A DNA stretch of 31,975 nucleotides, from assembly GCA_044450465.1 (NCBI GenBank), contig JBIOJB010000024.1, positions 1 through 31,975 on the forward strand, given 5' to 3'. A program made the translations under genes and the position numbers. How positions within the stretch are numbered: the first letter of the stretch is position 1; the number at the start of each line of letters is the position of its first letter. This document shows positions 22,299 through 29,278 of this stretch, piece after piece. The notes beneath the pieces are model-generated. The model ran no database searches. It was not told where the DNA came from and was given only the letters and a program-made list of their open reading frames with translations. This DNA comes from JBIOJB01 sp044450465. Lineage in GTDB: Bacteria; Chloroflexota; Dormibacteria; Dormibacterales; Dormibacteraceae.

Positions 22299-23513
22299 TT
22301 ACCGACTCCGTCCGTGCCGGGCCACCTCGCCGTAAAGACCGGCGTACTGGCTCACGATCTCGTCCCACGACCAGTGGTGGGCCGCGCGCCGGGCCGCCTC
22401 AGAAGCCGCGTCCTGCGCGGACGAGTCGTCGACCAGCGCGATGATGGCGGCCGCAATTGCGTCGGGCTCGAGCGAACCGAGCAGCGGCAACCCTGTCAAG
22501 AGTCGCGCGTCGGCGCCGTGCGGCCGGGTTACGAGGGTCGGAACGCCGAGGTTCAGAGCGAGCGCCAGGCTGCTGCGCCCGAGCGGGTTCACCTTGAACG
22601 GCAGCGCGCAGGCGTCCATCGCCACCATGTACTCCGAGATCTCGACGGGGGTCTTCGGTCCCGTCTCGACGACCGAACCGGCAATTCCCAGTTCTGCAGC
22701 CAGGCGCATGACGCTGCGTTCGTACTCGAAGCGCATCGCCTCCGCGCGGCCGCCAATGAGAACCAGGACGATGTCGTGGCCGGCCCGGCGCAGTTTCTGG
22801 TGCGCCATGAGCAGGTTCTCGAGGCCTTTGTCTGGACTCCAGAAACCAAAAAAACCAACATGTCGCTGGGCCGGGTTCAACCCGAGCGCGGCCTTGCGCT
22901 GTTTTAGAGCGTCCCGAGACCAGGTCGGCGAACCCTCGTCCACAATGCTCCCAACCAGGCCGGCTTGAGCTTTGCGGCCCCACCACGGCAATGTGCGCCG
23001 AAACCGCCGAAGCAGGTCGGCGTCGGTGATCACCAGCCGGTTCGAGGATGCGAACAGGCTGAAGAGCCCGGCTTTGGCAACGAGACCCGCGCCGGTGACA
23101 CCGAATCCGAAGAACGTCACCACCAGTGGTCGCCTCGACGCCGCCTTGAGCAGGAAGGGCAGGTGGTAGGAGTCGGAGCCATAGCGCAGAAACGGATCGG
23201 GGTAGATGAGGTGCACGACGTCGATATCACGGTCGCGCAGAACTTGGCGCAACGACGAGAGCTGGCCGCCAATCGCTCCGCGCAGGGTCCAATCGCGAAT
23301 CACAGGAGCCACGTGCACACCGGCGTCCGACGTGAACGCCGACTGGCGATCGTCGCGGCTCGACACGATTGCGGTGACATCGTGGCCGTGAGCGACCAAT
23401 CCCTCGGCCAGACGCCGCAGAAAATCGCTGCCACCGTCGCTGCGTCCAGGCGGGTTGGGCGGATAGTCGCCGTAAACGAGCCCAATCCGAGGACTGTCGG
23501 TGGATGGCGTCAT
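22299..23513 (-). CDS. GT4 family glycosyltransferase
   Basis: 404 residues from ATG 23513, which has GGAG at a good distance upstream. The frame is open to 23582, but those extra residues precede the first beta-strand. The N-terminal domain reads RIGLVYGDYPPNPPGRSDGGSDFLRRLAEGL, with the G-G-S loop facing the donor. The second domain starts at VGFFGFWSPDKGLENLL, followed by VLIGGRAEAMRFEYERSV and ACALPFKVNPLGRSSLALALNLGVPTLVT. The pattern is that of retaining sugar transferases of exopolysaccharide pathways. It is the first gene of the four-gene operon ending at 19494 and diverges from the methyltransferase at 23661. Confidence 0.88.
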   Translation of the reverse strand: MTPSTDSPRIGLVYGDYPPNPPGRSDGGSDFLRRLAEGLVAHGHDVTAIVSSRDDRQSAFTSDAGVHVAPVIRDWTLRGAIGGQLSSLRQVLRDRDIDVVHLIYPDPFLRYGSDSYHLPFLLKAASRRPLVVTFFGFGVTGAGLVAKAGLFSLFASSNRLVITDADLLRRFRRTLPWWGRKAQAGLVGSIVDEGSPTWSRDALKQRKAALGLNPAQRHVGFFGFWSPDKGLENLLMAHQKLRRAGHDIVLVLIGGRAEAMRFEYERSVMRLAAELGIAGSVVETGPKTPVEISEYMVAMDACALPFKVNPLGRSSLALALNLGVPTLVTRPHGADARLLTGLPLLGSLEPDAIAAAIIALVDDSSAQDAASEAARRAAHHWSWDEIVSQYAGLYGEVARHGRSR

Positions 23514-23588
23514 GCTGGCTCCGGTCCGCGATTCGTGCCGCTCAACTCCTCGAACCGCGGAGGTGGTTGGGCGTGGAGGCATTCGCGA

Positions 23589-23602
23589 CTGAGTATAGCC
23601 AG
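23589..23602 (-). promoter_or_regulatory. TATACT-containing element, putative -10 of the GT4 operon
   Basis: On the minus strand the 14 bases read CTGGCTATACTCAG, with TATACT as a good -10 box about 80 bases upstream of the GT4 start. No convincing -35 box was found. Thirteen of the 14 bases recur at 27628-27641 in the same position relative to the other minus-strand operon. Confidence 0.4.
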
Positions 23603-23660
23603 AGGCTCACGCCTGGCTCCGACCACCGCATGCGATGCCGGCTTTATCATCCGAACCGGA

Positions 23661-24416
23661 ATGAGCAATTTGAGAAGCATGCTTGCTCGCAGCTTTCTGC
23701 GCAGGATCGTGATCTGGAAGTTCGGAGTGCGACGGATTCCGGTAAGTACTCCGCATTTCGAGCTGTCGCTCATCTATCCGCTGGAAGAGGCGGCCGGCTC
23801 GACCTCACCAGACCTCATCGAGCTCGCGCTGCAGGCGGCTCGCGGAGCCGCGGATATCGACCTGCGGCACCTGCACGATCGGTCGGCGACCGCGCGGCAA
23901 TATCTCTCCAACTTTCCGGGAGAGCACTACCAGCTCCTTGCCTCGCTGGTGAAGTGTCTCAACCCGTCTCACGTGACTGAGATCGGCACCTACACCGGGC
24001 TGTCTGCCTTGACCATTCTGTCCACTCTGGGCAAGCAGGCGAAGCTAACGACGTATGACGTCGTGCCCTGGGACAAGATAGAAGGACGAGCACTGCGGTC
24101 CGAGGACTTCGCGGATGGGCGGCTCGAACAGCGGATCGGAGACCTGGCCGATCCACAGTTCTACACACAGAACCAAAGCGCCCTGCTCGAGTCCGAGCTC
24201 ATCTTCGTCGATGGACCCAAGGACGGCGCGTTCGAGCCGGCGTTCATCGACCTCCTGTTGAAGACTCCGCGCAACAGGCGGGCGCTGCTGATGTTCGACG
24301 ACATCCGGCTCTGGAACATGCTCCGGGTCTGGGCCGACCTTCCGCTTCCAAAACTGGACCTGACCAGCTTTGGGCACTGGTCGGGAACTGGCGTCTGCTG
24401 GCTTGGTGGCGTTTGA
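23661..24416 (+). CDS. Class I SAM-dependent methyltransferase
   Basis: 251 residues from ATG 23661 (MSNLRSMLARSFLRRIVIWKFG). The open frame runs 232 codons further upstream, but that part lies antisense to the GT4 gene and is not coding. The SAM motif is HVTEIGTYTGLSALTILSTLG (about 108-128), followed by KLTTYDVVPWD. Then come ELIFVDGPKDGAFEPAFIDLLL and ALLMFDDIRLWNMLRVW, the acidic strand ends that place it near the O-methyltransferase-3/CmcI-like families. The substrate is unknown. It is the first of two adjacent methyltransferases (gap 7 bases), so both may act on the same glycan. It diverges from the GT4 operon. Confidence 0.8.
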   Translation: MSNLRSMLARSFLRRIVIWKFGVRRIPVSTPHFELSLIYPLEEAAGSTSPDLIELALQAARGAADIDLRHLHDRSATARQYLSNFPGEHYQLLASLVKCLNPSHVTEIGTYTGLSALTILSTLGKQAKLTTYDVVPWDKIEGRALRSEDFADGRLEQRIGDLADPQFYTQNQSALLESELIFVDGPKDGAFEPAFIDLLLKTPRNRRALLMFDDIRLWNMLRVWADLPLPKLDLTSFGHWSGTGVCWLGGV

Positions 24417-24423
24417 AGCACGA

Positions 24424-25197
24424 ATGATGCAGTGGGTCTCGAATCCCAGCCTGGTCAAAGGCTGGATGCTGTCGCGCGTGCCGGCGCGGTCAGCTGTGCG
24501 CTTTCACTATTGGGGCCGCGTGCTGGCCCGCAGGCTGGAACCGGAGGTTCACCTCGTGGCCAGGCTCGTCACGCCGGAGCTGATGGCGGTGGATGTCGGC
24601 GCCAACTACGGCGTGTACACGGCCGCGATGCTCAAAGCGGGCGCGAAGGTCGCTGCCTTTGAACCGCTTGCGGAATGCGCCGAGGCGCTGCGTTATCACA
24701 GTGAGCGATACAGAGGCAGGTTGATGGTGTTTGAGAATGCACTGTCGGACCACGCCGGAGAGGCAGCGCTGCATCTTCCGCGCGACCAGAGCCGCCTTCT
24801 CACCGGGCTGGCGACGCTGAACGAGATGACGATGCAGCACGAGGACCGCAGCGTCGAGCTGCGCACCCTGGATAGCTACGAGCTGGCCGGAGTGCGCCTC
24901 ATCAAGATCGACGTAGAGGGCCACGAGCAGTCGGTGATCCGCGGCGCGGCAAACACGATCCGCGACAACAACCAGCCTTCGCTGATCATCGAGATCGAAC
25001 AGGCGCGACTGAACCAACCGATCACCGACGTGTTCGACATGGTCTACGCCCTCGGGTACGAGGGCTGGTTCCACCGCGCCGGGCGCTTGGTTCCTCTCCG
25101 GGAGTTTCGCGTTGAGCGTGATCAACCCGCAAGCGGTGCGGTCGTCCACAACTTCCTGTTCGTGAATCCGAATGAACGGTGGCGCCTGGGCGTCTAG
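24424..25197 (+). CDS. FkbM family methyltransferase
   Basis: 257 residues. ATG 24424 starts MMQWVSNPSLVKGW, 7 bases after the preceding stop. The frame is open 18 codons further, but that would overlap the upstream gene. Motif I is LMAVDVGANYGVYTAAMLKAG, motif II AAFEPLAEC, and the family signature is RLIKIDVEGHEQSVIRGA. The closing segment VVHNFLFVNP is typical of FkbM proteins. It is only distantly similar to the FkbM at 19494-20354. It probably O-methylates a sugar of the surface glycan. It is convergent with the GT2 gene, 9 bases away. Confidence 0.88.
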   Translation: MMQWVSNPSLVKGWMLSRVPARSAVRFHYWGRVLARRLEPEVHLVARLVTPELMAVDVGANYGVYTAAMLKAGAKVAAFEPLAECAEALRYHSERYRGRLMVFENALSDHAGEAALHLPRDQSRLLTGLATLNEMTMQHEDRSVELRTLDSYELAGVRLIKIDVEGHEQSVIRGAANTIRDNNQPSLIIEIEQARLNQPITDVFDMVYALGYEGWFHRAGRLVPLREFRVERDQPASGAVVHNFLFVNPNERWRLGV

Positions 25198-25206
25198 CGG
25201 CGCGAA

Positions 25207-26178
25207 CTAGTCCCAGCTGCGCATAGCGCCGGTCCGCCTCAGCAAGTAGTCCTTCCATCCGGCGAGAACGGCTCGCGCTTCCTCGAGGCGGCCTGAGATC
25301 GAAAGCCTCGCGACCAGCGCGACGCACTGGGCAACGAAGCACGCGATGCTGAGCAGCTGCACCGGGGTCTTCAATCTTTCCAGGATGAACAACGGCGTGT
25401 TGCGGGCGACGTAGTAGTAGTAGCGAGGGCTCCGGCGGCCGAGCGATGCCGACACGCGGTGCTTGACCCGAACGTCCAGGTTGACCGCCATCGTCCACCC
25501 GTCTTCGGCGAGCCGGTACGAGTACTCGCAATCCTCTACGTAGGCGAAGTACCGCTCATCCAGCAATCCAAGCTTGCGGAGCGCCTGACTCGAAAGCGCG
25601 ACGCACGCGAACGGAACGAAGTTGACCCGCCACCACCCACTCGGCTTCCGCCATTTCGTCAGCGTGTGGACACCAAACGCATATAGACGCTTGCCGCCAC
25701 CGTAGAGAATCCTGGACGGTTCATCGAAGGTGAGGAGCTGGCACCCGACCGCTCCCACCCGGGCCATGTCCGGGGCGCCGTTGGTCAGGCCGTCGACGAG
25801 GTCTGACGGGACTTCGCAATCGTTATTCAGCAGGATCACCCAGTCGGCCCCGCTGTTGAGGGCGATTCTCATCCCGACGTTGTTGCCGCCCGCATAGCCG
25901 AGATTGCTCGCGAGCCGGACGAGCCCTATCCGGCCTCGTTCGACCCTGGTGGCGGAGGCCTGCGCATCGGTGACGCTGACGCAATCGGGAAAACTCTTGT
26001 GCACGGCTTCGTCGAGCTCGATCCACCGCTCATGGATAGACCCGTTGTCGACAACCACGACTGCGGCTCCTGCTTGAACCAGTGGAATCGTGGTGTGCAG
26101 GCATCGCATCGTGTCGTGGGGCAGATTCCAGTTCAAGACGATGACAACGACCCTGGGATTGCCGGCGCCTTCGGTCAT
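25207..26178 (-). CDS. GT2 family glycosyltransferase (rhamnosyltransferase-like)
   Basis: 323 residues. VVVIVLNWNLPHDTMRCL is the donor-binding strand. VVVVDNGS, LASNLGYAGGNNVGMRIA and WVILLNNDCEVP follow in the order typical of WbbL/RfbF-like GT2 enzymes. The N-N-D-x-E motif replaces the usual D-x-D, as is common in this group. LDERYFAYVEDCEYSYRL carries the catalytic-base region (E-D). A hydrophobic C-terminal segment may contact the membrane. The start is ATG 26178, 12 bases after the stop of the ligase gene, so the two form an operon. The family suggests rhamnose or a related deoxysugar donor, but this is inference. Confidence 0.88.
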   Translation of the reverse strand: MTEGAGNPRVVVIVLNWNLPHDTMRCLHTTIPLVQAGAAVVVVDNGSIHERWIELDEAVHKSFPDCVSVTDAQASATRVERGRIGLVRLASNLGYAGGNNVGMRIALNSGADWVILLNNDCEVPSDLVDGLTNGAPDMARVGAVGCQLLTFDEPSRILYGGGKRLYAFGVHTLTKWRKPSGWWRVNFVPFACVALSSQALRKLGLLDERYFAYVEDCEYSYRLAEDGWTMAVNLDVRVKHRVSASLGRRSPRYYYYVARNTPLFILERLKTPVQLLSIACFVAQCVALVARLSISGRLEEARAVLAGWKDYLLRRTGAMRSWD

Positions 26179-26190
26179 GGCCGGCGAGAC

Positions 26191-27543
26191 TTAATGCGAA
26201 GATCCTGGCATCGAAGGTGCGAGAGGCCGCCCGTGTTGTTCCAGCCTTCGTTGTTCGAGGAAGACGAGGGCGAGCATGATCCACCACACCGCTGATGGAG
26301 CGACCCAGTTAGGCGTTCGCGGAATCAATATCTCACCGACCAGGCTGACCCCGACGATGCTGACGAAGAAGCCTGCGGTGAAGGCATGCCAGAGTCGATC
26401 GTCTGGATCGAGTCGCCACAGGCGGTAGGCGCCTCGGAGAAGCAAGAACCAGAAGCCGACGAAGAGCGCGCCCCCGATGATGCCGGTCTCGGCGAGCATG
26501 GACAGAAACTCGTCGTGGCCCTGCTTGATCAAGCCACCTGGAAGGTCTGACGGGGCATTCGCAGTGCCGTTCTTGACTTCGGAAACATGGCTGTAGAGGA
26601 AATAGTCGTGGTATCCGACTCCGAAAAGAGGCTCTCCTTCGAACATGTGCAGAGCATCCTTCCAGATGATCACCCGGCTCGGAATCGTGTAGGGGGCCAG
26701 CTGGTTGACGCCGATGCTTAGGAAACGCGTGAGAGCCGCGCGAGGCAGCAGTCCGGTATAGCCCGCGGCATAAGGCACCAACACCACCAGCAACGCACCA
26801 ACGAGCACCGGCACCAATGCGCGAATCGACTTGCGCCAGTCTCGGGCGGCCACCAAAAAGACCACCGACGTGAACGCGATGGTGACCATGGCGGTTCGCG
26901 AATAGAGAAGCAGGCAGCCGCCGCCGAACACCGCGAGCCGGACCAGGTCGGCCCGGTTCGTTCGGCGGAACGCGTAGACCAGCGACATCGGCACCCCGAA
27001 CATGACCGTCAGGTCAAATGGATCCGTTTGAAAATGCGGGGCGTTCGTCACGAGGTACCACGTACCGGTCAGCGCCACACCCGCAGCCCCGCCCCACAGC
27101 GCGATATCGAAGATCCTCAGTGCATCTTTTAATGAGGGGCGCAGCTGGCCGAACGCCCATATCCATGCGAACAGCTCGCCCAGGATGCGGAGGGCGTCGA
27201 GGTGTTCGAACCAGAAAAGCTTGTGCAGCAGGGCTGGCGTTCGCGGGTAGTTGATCGCGCCGCCCACGATCGTGTCAGCCGCCAGGAAGACCAGAAGCCC
27301 CGCCGGGACGTAAAGCGCCCTTGGCACAAGCTCGAAGCGCGTTCGTACCAAGACCATCAGGCCCAGGATCAAGGCAGCCAGGGAAGTCAGGTCGTGGAGA
27401 TAGAAATGGATGAGGCCCCCGACGTAGATCGATGGATCGAGGACGAGCCCGGCCGCGAGCAGGAGAGCGAACGCCTGCAGGTAGCGATCGCGGTTGGACA
27501 GGGCCGAGGGACTTGATTCGACGGGCGCCGTCGCCGCTGTCAC
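26191..27543 (-). CDS. O-antigen ligase-like membrane protein
   Basis: 450 residues, GTG start at 27543, about twelve hydrophobic segments. The long external loop holds SRVIIWKDALHMFEGEPLFGVGYHDYF and GHDEFLSMLAETGIIGGALF, the H-D/N-x-x-L...E-T-G-x-x-G pattern of Wzy_C proteins. It is the third polymerase/ligase candidate in the window, next to a GT2 gene. Its likely job is joining or polymerising undecaprenyl-linked glycan outside the membrane. It diverges from the fucose synthase gene across 193 bases. The three members are not close copies of each other, so separate roles are likely. Confidence 0.83.
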   Translation of the reverse strand: MTAATAPVESSPSALSNRDRYLQAFALLLAAGLVLDPSIYVGGLIHFYLHDLTSLAALILGLMVLVRTRFELVPRALYVPAGLLVFLAADTIVGGAINYPRTPALLHKLFWFEHLDALRILGELFAWIWAFGQLRPSLKDALRIFDIALWGGAAGVALTGTWYLVTNAPHFQTDPFDLTVMFGVPMSLVYAFRRTNRADLVRLAVFGGGCLLLYSRTAMVTIAFTSVVFLVAARDWRKSIRALVPVLVGALLVVLVPYAAGYTGLLPRAALTRFLSIGVNQLAPYTIPSRVIIWKDALHMFEGEPLFGVGYHDYFLYSHVSEVKNGTANAPSDLPGGLIKQGHDEFLSMLAETGIIGGALFVGFWFLLLRGAYRLWRLDPDDRLWHAFTAGFFVSIVGVSLVGEILIPRTPNWVAPSAVWWIMLALVFLEQRRLEQHGRPLAPSMPGSSH

Positions 27544-27627
27544 TGAGCGACTCCAATCAGCTCATCGCCTGAGGATTCGCCGGAGATTGCGCCCGGCGAG
27601 CGATGCTTCGACGCATGCAATACGAGG

Positions 27628-27641
27628 CTGAGTATAACCAG
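27628..27641 (-). promoter_or_regulatory. TATACT-containing element, putative -10 of the ligase operon
   Basis: On the minus strand it reads CTGGTTATACTCAG. TATACT would place the transcript start about 80 bases before the GTG at 27543. It is nearly identical to the element at 23589-23602. The intergenic stretch 27544-27736 holds no gene. A TAAGAT at 27692-27697 could be the -10 of the divergent fucose synthase gene. Confidence 0.4.
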
Positions 27642-27736
27642 CCCCGGACGGGACTTTGCCCTCGCCGGCCGGCCCGCCGGGCGGCTCAAGCTAAGATGGA
27701 CCGCAGCTTCGAATTCCCCTGGAGAGGAGTCCTCAC

Positions 27737-28699
27737 GTGGGTTCAAATTCAAACGGTTTTTGGAAGGGAAAGCGTGTCACCGTGACCGGGGGGCGCGGGT
27801 TCCTCGGCCGTCCGTTGGTGAGGATGATCGAGGACGCCGGCGCCAAGGTGATCACGTTCTCGAGCCGGGAATACAACCTCATCAAGCAGGCTGACATCAC
27901 CCGAATGTACGAAGACCAGCGTCCTGAGATCGTCATCCACCTCGCGGCCCGCGTAGGCGGCATCGGCGCTAACCGCGACAACCCGGGCAGCTTCTTCTAC
28001 GAGAACGCGATCATGGGCATCGAGCTCATGGAGCAGGCGCGACAGTTTGATGTGAGCAAGTTCGTCCAGGTCGGAACCGTCTGCGCATACCCGAAGTTCG
28101 CGCCGATCCCGTTCTCCGAGGACGACCTCTGGAACGGATACCCCGAGGAGACGAACGCTCCGTACGGTCTGGCCAAGAAGATGCTCCTGGTCCAGGCCCA
28201 GGCATATCGCGAGCAGTACGGGTTCAATGCGGTCTACCTGCTGCCCGTCAACCTCTACGGACCTGGCGACAACGTAGATCTCCACAACTCGCACGTCATT
28301 CCCGCATTGATCCGCAAGTGCCTCGAGGCTCGGGACGCCAAGGCAACATCGGTCGAGGTGTGGGGGACGGGGACGCCGACGCGCGAGTTCCTGTACGTCG
28401 AAGACGCCGCGCGCGCGATCATGCTGGCGGCCGAGAAGTACAACAAGCCCGCCCCGGTCAACTTGGGCAGCTCCGATGAGATCTCGATCAAAGACCTCGT
28501 AGAGCTCGTCGTCGAGCTGACCGGTTTCAAAGGGAAGGTTGCGTGGGACCGGACCAAGCCGGATGGCCAGCCCCGCCGCAAGCTGAACGTGGACCGAGCC
28601 TCCAGGGAATTCGGGTTCCGCTCGTCAACACCGTTTCGGGTCGGCCTGCGCGAGACGATCAAGTGGTACCAGGAGGTCATGGCCGGCTCACCCTCCTGA
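27737..28699 (+). CDS. fcl: GDP-L-fucose synthase
   Basis: A 320-residue short-chain dehydrogenase/epimerase that converts GDP-4-keto-6-deoxy-mannose to GDP-L-fucose with NADPH. The dinucleotide loop is TGGRGFLG (17-24). HLAARVGGIGANRDNPGSF matches the family signature after beta-4. VGTVCAYPKFAPIPFSEDDLW and YGLAKK give T114, Y143 and K147 at the catalytic triad positions (Thr in place of the usual Ser). NLYGPGDNVDLHNSHVIPALI is the highly conserved substrate loop of GDP-fucose synthases. GTG 27737 has GGAGAGGAG upstream. The partner enzyme, GDP-mannose 4,6-dehydratase, is not in the window. A related GDP-sugar epimerase/reductase is the alternative. Confidence 0.88.
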   Translation: MGSNSNGFWKGKRVTVTGGRGFLGRPLVRMIEDAGAKVITFSSREYNLIKQADITRMYEDQRPEIVIHLAARVGGIGANRDNPGSFFYENAIMGIELMEQARQFDVSKFVQVGTVCAYPKFAPIPFSEDDLWNGYPEETNAPYGLAKKMLLVQAQAYREQYGFNAVYLLPVNLYGPGDNVDLHNSHVIPALIRKCLEARDAKATSVEVWGTGTPTREFLYVEDAARAIMLAAEKYNKPAPVNLGSSDEISIKDLVELVVELTGFKGKVAWDRTKPDGQPRRKLNVDRASREFGFRSSTPFRVGLRETIKWYQEVMAGSPS

Positions 28700-28720
28700 G
28701 ATCTGCAACCAGGTACGCAC

Positions 28721-28743
28721 TTCCTGCATCAAACAAGCAGGAA
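28721..28743 (+). promoter_or_regulatory. Inverted repeat enclosing the sigma-factor ribosome binding site
   Basis: TTCCTGC (28721-28727) and GCAGGAA (28737-28743) are perfect 7-base arms around a 9-base A-rich loop, one base before ATG 28745. The right arm contains the probable Shine-Dalgarno (AGGA). If folded, the hairpin would hide it. Confidence 0.45.
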
Positions 28744-28744
28744 C

Positions 28745-29278
28745 ATGTTTGCGGCAGTGATGGAACAGCGACCTCAGCTCCTGGTGAGCGCCACGGCGGG
28801 AGACGCCGATTCCTTCGCTGAGCTCATCGAACCACTCCTCGACCCGGCGTACCGACTCGCCGCGGTGATGCTCGCCGACCGGCCGTCCGCCGAGGACGCG
28901 GTCCAGGAGGCCTCGATCAAGGCCTGGCGCAAGCTGCGCCAGCTTCGCGGCGACCTCAAATCGCTGCGACCGTGGTTCCTGTCGATCGTTGCCAACGAGT
29001 GCCGGATGGCGAAGCGCCAGCGCTGGTGGTCGGTGTTGAAGCTGGCGGAGATGCCCGCTCGGGGACCGTCTGAACAGAGCAGTTCTTCGGATCTCCACCA
29101 GGCACTGCTCAGGCTCAGCCCGGACGAGCGGCTCCCGCTTGTACTGCATTTCTATCTCGACCTGCCGGTCGATGAGGTCGCGCAAGCGCTGCGCGTCTCA
29201 CCTGCCGCCGCCAAATCACGCATCTACCGCGCCGCCAAGAGGCTGCGCTCCGACCTCACCCAAGAGGAGGTCTTCTAA
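28745..29278 (+). CDS. ECF-type RNA polymerase sigma factor
   Basis: 177 residues with only regions 2 and 4, as in extracytoplasmic-function sigma factors. Region 2 runs FAELIEPLLDPAYRLAAVML...SAEDAVQEASIKAWRKL (about 24-64), where D-A-V-Q-E-A is the core-binding helix. WFLSIVANECRMAKRQ follows. Region 4 is LSPDERLPLVLHFYLDLPVDEVAQALRVSPAAAKSRIYRAAKRL (about 122-165), a helix-turn-helix for the -35 element. ATG 28745 has AGGA just upstream. A second ATG five codons on is possible but lacks a good site. The next gene starts directly after its stop, so the two are co-expressed. It may control envelope or glycan genes (inference). Confidence 0.92.
   Translation: MFAAVMEQRPQLLVSATAGDADSFAELIEPLLDPAYRLAAVMLADRPSAEDAVQEASIKAWRKLRQLRGDLKSLRPWFLSIVANECRMAKRQRWWSVLKLAEMPARGPSEQSSSSDLHQALLRLSPDERLPLVLHFYLDLPVDEVAQALRVSPAAAKSRIYRAAKRLRSDLTQEEVF

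Noticed and set aside
22965..23660. Upstream extension of the methyltransferase frame by 232 codons
   Set aside because: It lies antisense to the GT4 gene, has a shadow-like composition, and precedes the natural N-terminus MSNLRSML.
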